Below, one piece after another: positions 9,830 through 19,525 of a stretch of 64,000 nucleotides of DNA. The stretch is from Oscillospiraceae bacterium (GTDB lineage Bacteria; Bacillota; Clostridia; Oscillospirales; Acutalibacteraceae). Under the pieces are notes generated by a model, which saw nothing but the letters and a program-made list of their open reading frames with translations, was not told where the DNA came from and did no database searches. Position 1 is the stretch's first letter; the number at the start of each line of letters is the position of its first letter. Where the stretch lies: positions 124,001 to 188,000 of the forward strand of contig CACWPS010000004.1 in assembly GCA_902762875.1 (NCBI GenBank), given 5' to 3'. Position numbers and translations under genes: made by a program.

Positions 9830-12421
9830 ATGATATGGCACAGTACCGCAAGTGAAGAGATATTGCGGGAGTTAGAGGTTGACGATAAAAAGGGACTGCC
9901 TAACGGGGTTGCGGATATGCGCCTTAAGGAGTACGGCAGAAATGTTATAGCAAGGGTTGAAAGACCCACCTACTTTAAAAGGTTTTTAGGTCAGCTTAAA
10001 AGCAAAACCGTAATTGCGCTTATTGTTATCTCCTTGCTTTCCTTTGCTGTCTCTCTTATGTATAACGAGGCAGACTTTTTTGCACCCCTGCTTATAATCG
10101 CTATTGTGCTTATAAATGCCGCTGTAAGCGCTTATCATCTGCATAATTGCGATAATGCACTTGACAGTATGAAAAGCATTACAAACCCCTCTGTAACGGT
10201 GATGAGAGAGGGTATTGTCCGTACGGTTGATTCTTCAATTTTGGTTCCGGGCGATATAATTTTGCTTGAAACAGGGGATTTTATATCTGCGGATGCAAGG
10301 ATTATCGAATCCAATGAGTTCCGCTGTAACGAATCAATGCTTACGGGTGACGAGGTGCCTGTTGAAAAGAGCGGCGAGGGAGTTTATGAGGATATAACTG
10401 CCATAGAAAACCGCTTAAATATGGTCTTTTCGGGCACGAGTGTTGTTCATGGCAACGCAAAGGCGGTTGTGGTAGCAACGGGACTTAATACCGAAATCGG
10501 CAGAACCTCGGCTATTTTGCAGCAGACGGGGGAGAAAACACTTCCCCTTGAGGGCGAGCTTGACGGTATCGGCAAAATAGTGAATATCATTATTTTAAGC
10601 ATTTGCCTTATTGTTTTTATAATAGGAATGGTGCTTAATTTCAACAGCGGAAATTTTGCATCTACCACCCTTAAAATGCTTATGAACGCAGTTGCGCTCG
10701 CCGTTGCGGCCATTCCCGAGGGACTTCCCGCCATTGCCACTATTGTAATCGCAATCGGAATTAAGCGTATTGTTGAGGATAAAATTATTATAAAGGATTC
10801 CGAGGCCTTAGAGTGGCTTGGAAAAACAAATGTTATCTGCGCTGATAAAACGGGCGTGCTTACACGGAATAAAATGAAGCTTGCCAAAATTTTTGACGGC
10901 GATAAGCTTACCGATGTGGAGAATGAGCCTATCGATGAGAAAACCGCCCTCGTATTAAAGCTTGCTACCGCTTGCTCTACGCTTAATAACGACTCTACTG
11001 AGGACGCAATTAAGAAAGCCTGCCTTGCGTACAATTCTATGTCCGAAAAGGATATAGAAAGCTTTTTCCCGAAGCTGGCGGTTATACCCTTTGATTCCGA
11101 GCGCAAGACCATGACGGTAATCACAATGATAAACGAAAGTCCCTTTGCCATTGTAAAGGGTGCGCCCGAAATCGTTGTGCCTAACTGTGTGGGATGCAAA
11201 GCCGAAGAAATCTTAAAGCTTAACAGCGCCCTATGTAACGATGCCCTTAGAATTGTGGCTATTGCAATCAGGCCGCTTGATAATATCCCTGCTAACCCTA
11301 ACCCCGAGGATATTGAACATTCACTTACCTTTGTCGGACTTTTAGGTCTTTATGACCCGCCGAGGGACAATGTAATTGAGGATATTAAAACCTGTGAGCA
11401 GGCGGGAATTAAAACCGTTATGATTACGGGGGATAACCTTGCTACAGCCTGCTCTGTTGCCAGTAAAATAGGCATTTTAAAGGATGGCGATAAGGCTGTT
11501 ACAGGCGAGGAGCTTTCAAAAATGAGCGATGAGGAGTTGGCCGAGAAAGTTTCTGACTTTTCGGTTTACGCCAGAGTTTCCCCCAATGACAAGCTCCGTA
11601 TTGTAAAGGCTTTACAGCAGGCGGGAAATGTTGTCACCATTACTGGGGACAGCGTGCAGGACGCCGACGCTCTTGCCGCCGCCGATGTAGGCTGTGCAAT
11701 AGGAAAATTCGGAGCGGATGTTGCAAAGGGAAGTGCGGATATTGTTATAGCAAACAACCGCTTTGAGTCGATTCTCTGCGCTGTAAAGGAAAGTCGAGGA
11801 CTTTTTGACAATATTAAAAAGTCAGTATATTATCTGCTTTCCTGTAACTTTGCGGAGCTTATAACAATACTTTTCGGTATGATTATTTTTGGGGTAGCAC
11901 CCCTTGCCGCAGTACAGCTTTTGTGGATAAATCTTCTTACCGACTGTGCGCCTGCTATTTCACTTAGTATGGAAAGGGCGGAGGACTCGGCTATGAGGCG
12001 TAAGCCCTATACCGCTCTCGGTAAAATTTTTGATTTAAGCACGGTTGTTTCCATAATTATTCAAAGTGCATTTATCGCCGTTATGACCCTGATAGCCTAC
12101 GGCATAGGCGTTGAGGACGGCGGTGCCGCCGCTATGACTATGGCCTTTGCGGTGCTGGGTATGTCCCAAATTTTCCATTGCTTTAACAGTAAGCTCGAGG
12201 GTACACTCATAAATAAGCGGCTTTTCTCCAACCGATTTTTGAATTTTGCCGCCGCACTTACCCTATTTGAAATTATTTTCTTGGTATTAACCCCTGCGGG
12301 CTATCTTTTCGGAATGACAACACTTTCATTCGGTCAGTTTATGCTGTCATTGCTGTTTTCATTCCTTATACTTCCGCTGTGCGAGATAATTAAGCTTGTA
12401 AAACGGATTATTATGAATTAG
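9830..12421 (+). CDS. P2-type cation-transporting ATPase (calcium-type) with atypical motifs
   Basis: This is a membrane pump of the P2 type ATPase family (863 residues). It has the N-terminal cation-ATPase domain, the actuator domain, paired transmembrane helices around PEGLPAIATIVIAIGIKRI, the phosphorylation and nucleotide domains, and six C-terminal helices. PEGLP points to the Ca/Mn-type group. Several core motifs differ from consensus. TGES reads TGDE; DKTGT reads DKTGV (aspartate at residue 339); and GDGxND reads TGDSVQDADAL (from residue 605). The phosphorylated aspartate and the hinge aspartates are kept, so activity is possible. The ion specificity is unknown. Confidence 0.9.
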   Translation: MIWHSTASEEILRELEVDDKKGLPNGVADMRLKEYGRNVIARVERPTYFKRFLGQLKSKTVIALIVISLLSFAVSLMYNEADFFAPLLIIAIVLINAAVSAYHLHNCDNALDSMKSITNPSVTVMREGIVRTVDSSILVPGDIILLETGDFISADARIIESNEFRCNESMLTGDEVPVEKSGEGVYEDITAIENRLNMVFSGTSVVHGNAKAVVVATGLNTEIGRTSAILQQTGEKTLPLEGELDGIGKIVNIIILSICLIVFIIGMVLNFNSGNFASTTLKMLMNAVALAVAAIPEGLPAIATIVIAIGIKRIVEDKIIIKDSEALEWLGKTNVICADKTGVLTRNKMKLAKIFDGDKLTDVENEPIDEKTALVLKLATACSTLNNDSTEDAIKKACLAYNSMSEKDIESFFPKLAVIPFDSERKTMTVITMINESPFAIVKGAPEIVVPNCVGCKAEEILKLNSALCNDALRIVAIAIRPLDNIPANPNPEDIEHSLTFVGLLGLYDPPRDNVIEDIKTCEQAGIKTVMITGDNLATACSVASKIGILKDGDKAVTGEELSKMSDEELAEKVSDFSVYARVSPNDKLRIVKALQQAGNVVTITGDSVQDADALAAADVGCAIGKFGADVAKGSADIVIANNRFESILCAVKESRGLFDNIKKSVYYLLSCNFAELITILFGMIIFGVAPLAAVQLLWINLLTDCAPAISLSMERAEDSAMRRKPYTALGKIFDLSTVVSIIIQSAFIAVMTLIAYGIGVEDGGAAAMTMAFAVLGMSQIFHCFNSKLEGTLINKRLFSNRFLNFAAALTLFEIIFLVLTPAGYLFGMTTLSFGQFMLSLLFSFLILPLCEIIKLVKRIIMN

Positions 12422-12432
12422 GGGTGTTTTGA

Positions 12433-12900
12433 GTGGAAAAAATTGAAAGCTTTAGGATTAATCACTTAAATCTTTTTTCGGGACTTTATGTTTCGAGAAA
12501 GGATAAAAGGGACGGCGTTACCGTTACAACCTTTGATTTAAGGATTACAGCCCCCAACAGAGAGCCGGTTATTGATATGCCCGCACTTCATACTATCGAG
12601 CATTTAGGGGCTACCTTTCTTCGCTCAACCGAGGAAAGGGACAGTATAGTTTATTTCGGGCCTATGGGCTGTAGGACGGGCTGTTACCTTGTTGTCTTCG
12701 GCGATTTGCGTTCGGAAGATATATTTCCGCTGGTTTGCGATATGTGCGATTTTATCCTTAATTACGAGGGGGAAATTCCGGGGGCGACACCTGTAGAATG
12801 CGGAAACTATTCCGAGCAAAATCTTAATATGGCAAAGTACTATATTAAGAATTATAAGGAAAGCCTTTTAAAAAACAGGCGATTTACCTATCCCGAATAA
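12433..12900 (+). CDS. luxS: S-ribosylhomocysteine lyase LuxS
   Basis: LuxS splits S-ribosylhomocysteine into homocysteine and the precursor of autoinducer-2, within the activated methyl cycle. The 155-residue protein has the metal-binding HTIEH motif (about residue 56), the catalytic cysteine segment GCRTGCYLV (about residue 83), and the third metal ligand in VECGNYSEQNL. The GTG start lies 11 bp after the ATPase stop codon. A strong terminator follows the stop. Confidence 0.97.
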   Translation: MEKIESFRINHLNLFSGLYVSRKDKRDGVTVTTFDLRITAPNREPVIDMPALHTIEHLGATFLRSTEERDSIVYFGPMGCRTGCYLVVFGDLRSEDIFPLVCDMCDFILNYEGEIPGATPVECGNYSEQNLNMAKYYIKNYKESLLKNRRFTYPE

Positions 12901-12905
12901 AATTA

Positions 12906-12947
12906 ACAGAGTGTGTTCGTGTTTTACCGAGCATACTCTGTTTTTTT
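12906..12947 (+). terminator. Intrinsic terminator after luxS
   Basis: A 14-bp stem (12906-12919 with 12928-12941, two G-U wobbles) has an 8-base loop and is followed by a run of seven T. It closes the operon that runs from yqeG to luxS. Confidence 0.9.
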
Positions 12948-12949
12948 GC

Positions 12950-12978
12950 TTGACAGGAAAGAAGAGATATTATATAAT
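12950..12978 (+). promoter_or_regulatory. Consensus sigma-A promoter of the tetR-ABC operon
   Basis: TTGACA at 12950-12955 and TATAAT at 12973-12978 are spaced by exactly 17 bp, a full consensus match. The operator-like palindrome begins at the next base. Confidence 0.88.
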
Positions 12979-13002
12979 AACAAGTGTTTCAAAACAGTTG
13001 TT
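12979..13002 (+). promoter_or_regulatory. TetR-type palindromic operator
   Basis: AACAAGTGTTT (12979-12989) and AAACAGTTGTT (12992-13002) form an inverted repeat with one mismatch around a 2-bp centre. It covers the expected transcription start just downstream of the -10 box. This is a classic position for autorepression by the TetR protein encoded next. Confidence 0.75.
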
Positions 13003-13025
13003 TTAAATTAAAAAGGAGTAAGTAT

Positions 13026-13580
13026 ATGCCGCCTAAATCAAAATGCACAAGGGAACAAATAATAGAAACTGCCTTCCGTATGGTGAGGGAAGAGGGGTTG
13101 AGCTGTCTTACAGCCCGCAATTTAGCCCAAAAATTAGGCACCTCCACCGCCCCTATTTTCACCGCCTTTAATTCGGTGGAGGAGATAAGGGACGAGGTAG
13201 TTAAAAAAGCCAATTCCCTGTACGGCGAATATGTGAAAGAGGGGCTAAATCAGCCGCTTGCCTTTAAGGGGGTTGGTATTAAGTATATCCAGTTTGCAAA
13301 GGATGAGCCCGAGCTTTTTAAAATACTGGGAATCAATAAAAATTTCACCGATAATTTTTTGCCCGCCTATGACGATAATTCTCCGCAGGTGCTTAATGTG
13401 CTTGAAAACAAGTACGGAATGAGCAATGAAGCGGCAAAAAAGCTTTACAATCATATGTCGGTTTACGCCTTCGGCTTTGCCTCGCTTTACGCACAGCGGA
13501 TATATCTCTTCACAATGGAGGATATAAGCCGAATGTTGACCGAGGTATATACGGCCATGAGCGAAAAATTCGGGGAGTGA
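13026..13580 (+). CDS. TetR/AcrR-family transcriptional regulator
   Basis: This is a 184-residue TetR-type repressor. The N-terminal helix-turn-helix is visible in REQIIETAFRMVREEGLSCL and ARNLAQKLGTSTAPIFTAF. The C-terminal ligand domain is divergent, as usual, and has the WHG-like TetR_C features of the lineage. I use the ATG at 13026, with AAGGAG upstream, instead of an in-frame TTG at 12984 that lies inside the operator. It heads an operon with two ABC transporter genes and probably represses itself and them. The inducer is unknown. Confidence 0.88.
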   Translation: MPPKSKCTREQIIETAFRMVREEGLSCLTARNLAQKLGTSTAPIFTAFNSVEEIRDEVVKKANSLYGEYVKEGLNQPLAFKGVGIKYIQFAKDEPELFKILGINKNFTDNFLPAYDDNSPQVLNVLENKYGMSNEAAKKLYNHMSVYAFGFASLYAQRIYLFTMEDISRMLTEVYTAMSEKFGE

Positions 13581-13584
13581 TTTT

Positions 13585-14496
13585 ATGAAAAATATTATAG
13601 AGATAAACGGCTTAAATAAAAGTTTTGGGGAAATTAAGGCGGTATCTGATTTAAGCTTTTGCGTTAAAGAAGGGGAGCTGTTTGCCTTTCTCGGTGAGAA
13701 CGGAGCGGGAAAGTCCACTACAATCAATATTATTTGCGGCTCTCTTAAAAAGGACGGCGGAACTGTCACTATTGACGGGCTTAATCTTGATACAAGCCTT
13801 GAGGAGATAAAGGGTAAGCTCGGCATTGTGTTTCAAGGCTCGGTGCTTGACAAATCCCTTACGGTTTACGATAATCTTGAAAGCCGTGCTGCGCTTTACG
13901 GAATTTGCGGCGCAGAGTTTAAAAATTTGCTTGCAGAGCTTTCGGAATTGCTCGAATTCAGCGACCTTTTAAAGCGCACGGTCGGCAAGCTTTCGGGAGG
14001 TCAGCGCCGTAGGATTGATATTGCAAGAGCGCTATTAAACAATCCTAAAATACTGATTTTAGACGAGCCCACAACCGGACTTGACCCGCAGACAAGGCGG
14101 CTTTTATGGTCGGTCGTGGATAAGCTGAGGCGTGAGAAAAATATGACCGTCTTCCTTACCACACACTATATGGAGGAGGCCGCCGAGGCGGATTATGTTG
14201 TGATTTTAGACGGCGGTAAAATCTCGGCAAAGGGGAGTCCCCTTGAGCTTAAAAACACCTACAGCGGCGATTTTATTACGATTTATAATACGGACGAAAA
14301 AGCTGTTAAAAGCCTTTCTGAAAATTATGAAAGGGTGCATGACGGCTTTAGAATCGCTGTGGCTGATACTGCTGAGGCGACAAGCCTTATTTGCAAAAAT
14401 CCCGAGCTGTTCCTTGATTACGAGATTACAAAGGGAAAAATGGACGATGTTTTCCTTGCGGTCACGGGTAAAAAAATAGGCGGTGATGATAAATGA
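13585..14496 (+). CDS. ABC transporter ATP-binding protein (multidrug/DrrA-like)
   Basis: This is the ATPase subunit of an ABC exporter, 303 residues. Walker A is GENGAGKST (about residue 37), the signature is LSGGQRRRIDIARALL, and Walker B is ILILDEPTTGLDP. The H-loop is in FLTTHYMEEA. The C-terminal extension is typical of the DrrA/CcmA-like class paired with ABC2 permeases. It overlaps the permease gene by 4 bp, so the two are coupled. The substrate is unknown; control by the TetR gene suggests an efflux function. Confidence 0.93.
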   Translation: MKNIIEINGLNKSFGEIKAVSDLSFCVKEGELFAFLGENGAGKSTTINIICGSLKKDGGTVTIDGLNLDTSLEEIKGKLGIVFQGSVLDKSLTVYDNLESRAALYGICGAEFKNLLAELSELLEFSDLLKRTVGKLSGGQRRRIDIARALLNNPKILILDEPTTGLDPQTRRLLWSVVDKLRREKNMTVFLTTHYMEEAAEADYVVILDGGKISAKGSPLELKNTYSGDFITIYNTDEKAVKSLSENYERVHDGFRIAVADTAEATSLICKNPELFLDYEITKGKMDDVFLAVTGKKIGGDDK

Positions 14497-15389
14497 GTGC
14501 TGTTAAAATGCTTTTAAAAAGGAATATTAAGCTGTTTTTTAAGGATAAGGCGATGTTTTTTACATCCCTTATCACTCCTGTTATTCTTTTGGTGCTTTAC
14601 GCAACCTTTCTTTCGGATGTTTATACCGACGCCTTCCACGCTTCATTGGCGGGGGCTATAGAGGTTTCCGAAAGCCTGATAAGCGGCTGTGTGGGCGGTC
14701 AGCTTATTTCTTCGATACTTGCCGTCTCCTGCGTTACTGTAGCTTTCTGCTCCAATATGCTTATGGTGCAGGATAAGGCTACGGGGGCGGCAAAGGATTT
14801 TAAAACCTCCCCCGTAAAGCCCTCCGCCCTTGCGGTAAGCTATTATTTTGCCACCCTTGCGTCAACCCTGATAATTTGTTTTGTTGCAACGGGCATATGC
14901 CTTTTGTATATCGCTTCGGTGGGGTGGTATATGAGCGCTTTAGATGTAATTTTGCTTTTTATCGATGTGATTTTACTTGTGCTTTTCGGCACGGCGCTTT
15001 CGAGTATAATCAATTTCTTTTTGTCAACCCAAGGTCAAATTTCCGCGGTGGGGACTATAGTAAGCTCCGCATACGGCTTCATCTGCGGCGCATATATGCC
15101 CATTTCTCAGTTCGGCACGGGGCTTCAAAGGGTTATTTCCTTTTTGCCGGGTACCTACGGCACTTCAATTATAAGAAACTGTACTATGCGGGGAGTGTTT
15201 GAAGAAATGAAAAATGTAGGTTTCCCGTCGGAGGTTGTGGAGAAAATCCGTGACAGCGTTGACTGCAATCTCTATTTCTTCGGAAACAAGGTTGGACTTC
15301 CCGTTATGTACCTGATTTTAGGGGGAACGGTAGCCCTGCTTATCGGAATTTATATAGCGATGAATGTTGTTAGAGGCAAAAAGGCATAA
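14493..15389 (+). CDS. ABC-2 type transporter permease
   Basis: This is the membrane partner of the preceding ATPase, 298 residues. One helix is near the N terminus (FFTSLITPVILLVLYATFL). After a large outer loop there are five more, ending with YLILGGTVALLIGIYIAM. The ABC2-type pattern around residue 175-195 (FFLSTQGQISAVGTIVSSAYG) is clear. The gene starts inside the last codons of the ATPase gene (ATGA overlap). Confidence 0.92.
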   Translation: MSAVKMLLKRNIKLFFKDKAMFFTSLITPVILLVLYATFLSDVYTDAFHASLAGAIEVSESLISGCVGGQLISSILAVSCVTVAFCSNMLMVQDKATGAAKDFKTSPVKPSALAVSYYFATLASTLIICFVATGICLLYIASVGWYMSALDVILLFIDVILLVLFGTALSSIINFFLSTQGQISAVGTIVSSAYGFICGAYMPISQFGTGLQRVISFLPGTYGTSIIRNCTMRGVFEEMKNVGFPSEVVEKIRDSVDCNLYFFGNKVGLPVMYLILGGTVALLIGIYIAMNVVRGKKA

Positions 15390-15416
15390 AACGAGATTTA
15401 AAAGGATGTAAAAAAT

Positions 15417-16001
15417 ATGTTGGAATATAAAAGTGAGACGGCTATAGGGGCTGAGATTCCCGAAATAACATCAGCTCAAAGAATTACAACAGAAAAGCTT
15501 TGCTATCTGTTTATGATTTTTATGATGGGCTGCTTTGTGGGTTGGATTTATGAAGAAATATTTTATTTCTTCACCGAAGGAATGCTCCGCAACCGAGGTC
15601 TGCTGTACGGCCCGTGGCTGCCTATTTACGGTGTGGGAGCCCTTGGTATTTATGCCTTAAAGCCGATAAAAAGGAATCCTGTATTGCTGTTTGCCCTTTG
15701 TGTTGTCATTACGGGTGTGGTTGAATATATAATCGGTTTTGCGGGTATACAGCTTTTTGGGCTGAGGTTATGGGATTACAGGGGACTTTTCCTTAACATC
15801 AGCGGTATAATCTGCTTTAGGAGCGTTATAAGCTTTGGTATAATGGGGCTTGCATTTCATTATTTTTTAGAGCCTGTAGGGGAGAAGCTGTATAAAAAAA
15901 CTCCTATTATTATAATTAAAAAGGTATGCCTTTTGCTTGTTGCACTGATTTTTATAGATTGTATTATGAGCTTCCTTTTCAGGACTCCGATTACATATTA
16001 A
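15417..16001 (+). CDS. CmpB-type putative ABC transporter membrane protein (PF06541-like)
   Basis: This 194-residue polytopic membrane protein resembles the ABC_trans_CmpB family of putative transporter permeases. The family-like segments are FVGWIYEEIFYF, GLLYGPWLPIYGVGALGIY and VEYIIGFAGIQLFGLRLWDY. Four or five hydrophobic segments are visible. It lies 27 bp after the ABC permease, so it may be the last gene of the TetR-controlled operon. No transport role has been shown for this family as far as I know, so function is open. Confidence 0.75.
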   Translation: MLEYKSETAIGAEIPEITSAQRITTEKLCYLFMIFMMGCFVGWIYEEIFYFFTEGMLRNRGLLYGPWLPIYGVGALGIYALKPIKRNPVLLFALCVVITGVVEYIIGFAGIQLFGLRLWDYRGLFLNISGIICFRSVISFGIMGLAFHYFLEPVGEKLYKKTPIIIIKKVCLLLVALIFIDCIMSFLFRTPITY

Positions 16002-16008
16002 AAAAGGA

Positions 16009-16037
16009 TTGATTTACAGCTCTTCTCGGTGTATAAT
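16009..16037 (+). promoter_or_regulatory. Sigma-A-type promoter for the gtrA group
   Basis: TTGATT at 16009-16014 and TATAAT at 16032-16037 are spaced 17 bp apart, upstream of the GtrA gene. Confidence 0.6.
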
Positions 16038-16081
16038 TTAATTTGATAACTTAAAATTTGCGTACATTCGAAGAGGTAATG

Positions 16082-16471
16082 ATGTTAAGTAAAAAGGGCT
16101 TTAAGGATTTGCTTTTATATGTGACTGTGGGCGGCATTGCAACGGTTGCGGAATGGGCTGCATTTTATTTCGTGAATGATATTTGCCACCGGCATTATAT
16201 GCTTGCTACGGTTCTGGCATATGTCTTTTCCACCTTTGTAAATTGGTTGGCAGGCCGCATTATTATATTTAAGAACAGCAATAAAAGTATTTTGTTTGAG
16301 ATAGTCAGCATTTATATGGCCGCTGTAATCGGTCTGCTGTTTAATCTGTTGATTATGTGGGTTGCGATAGATATTTTCAATATACAAGAGATGCTGTCGA
16401 AGATTATAGCAACGGCTTGCGTTTTCATATGGAATTACCTTATTAGAAAATTATTAATTTACAAAGAATAA
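16082..16471 (+). CDS. GtrA-family membrane protein
   Basis: This small polytopic protein is of the GtrA/DPMS family, usually linked to moving lipid-linked sugars across the membrane. It has four hydrophobic segments and family hallmarks: LLYVTVGGIATVAEWAAFYF, a loop with TFVNWLAGRIIIFK, and the C-terminal CVFIWNYLIRKLLIY. AGAGG lies at 16072-16076. I chose the second of two adjacent ATGs (16079 and 16082), giving 129 residues; an upstream TTG at 16058 is unlikely. Its neighbours suggest a role in envelope glycan synthesis. Confidence 0.88.
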   Translation: MLSKKGFKDLLLYVTVGGIATVAEWAAFYFVNDICHRHYMLATVLAYVFSTFVNWLAGRIIIFKNSNKSILFEIVSIYMAAVIGLLFNLLIMWVAIDIFNIQEMLSKIIATACVFIWNYLIRKLLIYKE

Positions 16472-16501
16472 TACTCATGTAAAAATTACTTGGATGGTTG
16501 T

Positions 16502-18061
16502 ATGAAGAAAATAATAATTATCGGAGCGGGCCCTGCGGGACTGACGGCTGCGTATGAGCTTTTGGAAAAGTCTTCGGACTTTGAAGTTGTTGTGTTTGAA
16601 GAAAGCAATGCTATGGGCGGTATTTCAAGGACGGTCAATTACAAGGATAACCGTATGGATATGGGCGGCCATCGCTTTTTTTCCAAGGTTCCCGAAGTTA
16701 ATGAATGGTGGGAGAAGATACTTCCGACCCAAGGGTGTTTGCCCAAGGACTATACCGAGCTAAAAAGAGATGCGACGGTTTTAGAAGGCGGACCCGACCC
16801 TGAGAAAACAGACCGTGTTATGCTTAGGCGAAACCGCATTTCCAGAATATATTTTAATAATAAGTTTTTTGACTATCCCATTTCTCTGAAATTTGATACT
16901 CTTAAAAATATGGGATTCGGCACTACAGTTGCCGTGGGATTAAGCTACCTTAAAAGTGTTTTCTTCAAGCGGGAAGAAAAGAGCCTTGAGGATTTTTATA
17001 TTAACCGCTTCGGAAAGAAGCTCTATTCTATGTTCTTTGAAAACTATACAGAGAATTTGTGGGGAAGGCACCCAAGTCAAATTTCTCCCGAATGGGGAGC
17101 ACAGCGTGTGAAGGGATTGTCTATAATAGCGGTAATTAAGGATATGTTTTTAAAACTCTTCCATATTAAAAGCGATAAGGTGGAAACCTCTTTAATTGAA
17201 GAATTTGCATACCCTAAGTACGGACCGGGACAGCTGTGGGAGATTGTGGCAGATGAGGTTAAAAAGCTTGGCGGTCAAATCCTTACAGGGTCAAAGGTTA
17301 CCGAAATTATAAAGGATAAAGACAATAAGGTTACAGGAATCCGTTATGAGCATAACGGGGAAGTGTTCCAAGCGCAAGCAGACTATATTATTTCCTCTAT
17401 GCCGATTAAAGACCTTGTTGCAGGAATGAATGATGTTCCCCGTCGGTGTGCAGATATTGCGGCAGGTCTTCCGTACCGTGATTATATGACCGTCGGCGTA
17501 CTCGTTTCTAAGCTGAAGCTTAAGAACGAAACGGATATTCCCACATATGGAAATATCGTTCCCGACAACTGGGTATATGTACACGATCGCAGCGTTAAAA
17601 TGGGACGCTTTCAGATATACAATAACTGGTCGCCTTATATGATTAAGGACGCAGAGCATACCGTTTGGCTGGGACTGGAATATTTCTGCAACGAGGGCGA
17701 CGAAATGTGGGGCCTTTCGGATTTCAATTTTGCCAATATGGCTATTAAAGAAATGGTTAAAATGGGACTGGTTGACGCGGAAAACGATGTCCTTGATTTT
17801 CATGTTGAGCGTGTAAAAAAGGCTTATCCCGCCTATTTTGATACATATGAGGATATGGATCAGCTTAGAGAATATCTTGATACGATTCCCAATTTGTTTT
17901 GTGTGGGCAGAAACGGTCAGCATAGGTACAATAATATTGACCATTCGATGTGCACTTCCTTTGAAGCGGTTAAGAATATTTTGAACAGAACGACGGATAA
18001 GAGCAATATCTGGAATGTAAATACCGAGAAAGAGTATCACGAAAACTCTGCAAATTCGTAA
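16502..18061 (+). CDS. FAD-dependent amine-oxidase/UDP-galactopyranose-mutase-like oxidoreductase
   Basis: This is a 519-residue flavoprotein. The N-terminal Rossmann motif is [18 protein letters not shown], followed by the acidic end of strand two (VVVFEES) and GGISRTVNY. Near the C terminus is the second FAD-binding strip, [18 protein letters not shown]. The middle segment with [20 protein letters not shown] resembles UDP-galactopyranose mutase and related sugar flavoenzymes. An in-frame TTG at 16490 is possible, but ATG at 16502 is more likely. It lies between a GtrA protein and a GT-C enzyme, hinting at modified sugar or lipid-linked glycan synthesis. The substrate is unknown. Confidence 0.82.
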   Translation: MKKIIIIGAGPAGLTAAYELLEKSSDFEVVVFEESNAMGGISRTVNYKDNRMDMGGHRFFSKVPEVNEWWEKILPTQGCLPKDYTELKRDATVLEGGPDPEKTDRVMLRRNRISRIYFNNKFFDYPISLKFDTLKNMGFGTTVAVGLSYLKSVFFKREEKSLEDFYINRFGKKLYSMFFENYTENLWGRHPSQISPEWGAQRVKGLSIIAVIKDMFLKLFHIKSDKVETSLIEEFAYPKYGPGQLWEIVADEVKKLGGQILTGSKVTEIIKDKDNKVTGIRYEHNGEVFQAQADYIISSMPIKDLVAGMNDVPRRCADIAAGLPYRDYMTVGVLVSKLKLKNETDIPTYGNIVPDNWVYVHDRSVKMGRFQIYNNWSPYMIKDAEHTVWLGLEYFCNEGDEMWGLSDFNFANMAIKEMVKMGLVDAENDVLDFHVERVKKAYPAYFDTYEDMDQLREYLDTIPNLFCVGRNGQHRYNNIDHSMCTSFEAVKNILNRTTDKSNIWNVNTEKEYHENSANS

Positions 18062-18083
18062 AATTTGGAGGAAATCAGATAAG

Positions 18084-19412
18084 ATGCAAGGGAGAATAAA
18101 ACCGAAATCTGCTATATCTGAATGGCTCTGTAATGCGGAGCATATATGCCTGGTATTGTTGCTTTTGGGATTTGTTTTTAAAATTATATATGCCGCACAG
18201 GTCGGCTATAATTATTCTCCTCATGATTTGGGTGAGCTTTCGGGTAACGGGCATCTTGGCTATATACAGTATCTGTATCTTAACAAAAGCTTACCGGATA
18301 CCTGTGCGGGGCAGTTTTATCATCCGCCGCTGTTTCATATAATAGGTGCGGCTGTATTGGCGGTACATCATGTGACGGATGATTACACGGTGGCCTTTGA
18401 AGGCCTCCAGCTTATTAATATGCTTTTTGCGGTAATAGGCGTAATTTACGGGTACCGCATTTTAAGGAAAATCGGGAATAATGACCGGTTTTTAGTGATT
18501 GCGACTGCGTTTTTGAGCTTTTGCCCCGCCTTTTATATCATAGGGGCCGAGCTTAATAACGACTGTCTCTCTACAATGTTTTTAATTATGGCGCTTTATT
18601 ATACCTTATGCTGGAGGGAAAAGCGTGATATATTCACGATTTTAAAAATCGCCTTGTGTGTAGGGCTTGGTATGCTGACCAAAACCAATGCGGCTCTGAT
18701 TGCTTTTGCGGTAGGATTAATCTTTTTATATACCTTGATTGAAGACCGCAAGGAGTGGAAGCGCTATATCCTGCAGTTTATTCCTTTCGGAGTTGTATGT
18801 ATACCTTTAGGACTTGGTTGGAATGTTTACCGTTTGCTGAAATTCCGGCTTCCGCTTACATATGTTCTCAGGCTTGATAATTCTTTTCAATATATAGGGG
18901 ATGTTTCTGCAGCGGCACGGTTGGGGCTTCCCACCGCCGAGCAATTAACCTCCTGCAGTATAGATTGGAATAAACCCGCCGATTTCAGTAATATCTGGGG
19001 ACAGACTTTTCTTACTATGAATTTTGATGAGGGAATTTTATCCCTTGAGGGGAAGCTTGCAAATATACTGGGAGTTTCCTTGCTGTGGATTAGCATTATT
19101 CTTAGTATATTGCTTTTATTTGCGCTTATTCGGGTTTTGTTCTCTTCCAAAACAGAAGTAAGCCTTAAAATACTCTTTCCAATCAATTTTTTAATTATAA
19201 TTGTAAATTATGTTAAGTTTGCTTTTGATTATCCCCATATCTGCACTATGAATTTCAGGTACATTGTTATTTTGCAGGTGCTGTTGATGGGGAGCGCCGT
19301 TATCTGCCGTAAAAAGCAGTTGGTTGGAAAATGTTTTAATGTAGGTATAGGCGTTTGCACCGCCCTGCAAAGTCTGTTGGCAACTTATTTGTATCTGTTT
19401 TGTGCGGTGTAA
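18084..19412 (+). CDS. GT-C fold membrane glycosyltransferase-like protein
   Basis: This 442-residue protein has about ten predicted membrane segments. The first outer loop is long and contains acidic residues and HPPLFHIIGA. This arrangement resembles GT39/GT83-type enzymes that use polyprenyl-phosphate sugars. GGAGG precedes the ATG. It is the last gene of the GtrA-flavoenzyme group, so a shared glycan pathway is the best guess. A specific acceptor or donor cannot be named. Confidence 0.7.
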   Translation: MQGRIKPKSAISEWLCNAEHICLVLLLLGFVFKIIYAAQVGYNYSPHDLGELSGNGHLGYIQYLYLNKSLPDTCAGQFYHPPLFHIIGAAVLAVHHVTDDYTVAFEGLQLINMLFAVIGVIYGYRILRKIGNNDRFLVIATAFLSFCPAFYIIGAELNNDCLSTMFLIMALYYTLCWREKRDIFTILKIALCVGLGMLTKTNAALIAFAVGLIFLYTLIEDRKEWKRYILQFIPFGVVCIPLGLGWNVYRLLKFRLPLTYVLRLDNSFQYIGDVSAAARLGLPTAEQLTSCSIDWNKPADFSNIWGQTFLTMNFDEGILSLEGKLANILGVSLLWISIILSILLLFALIRVLFSSKTEVSLKILFPINFLIIIVNYVKFAFDYPHICTMNFRYIVILQVLLMGSAVICRKKQLVGKCFNVGIGVCTALQSLLATYLYLFCAV

Positions 19413-19525
19413 TATTATAATACCGCTTCAAAGAAATTTTAAGGCATATAAATTGTTATTACAAAACCGTAAGGACTTGTGGTAAAAATAACTCGCGAAC
19501 ATTTTGATAAAAAATATAAAAAATT

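Noticed and set aside
10447-11199. 250-codon open frame on the minus strand inside the P-type ATPase gene
   Set aside because: It is a Ser/Ile-rich shadow of a strongly supported gene, with no ribosome site or family motif.
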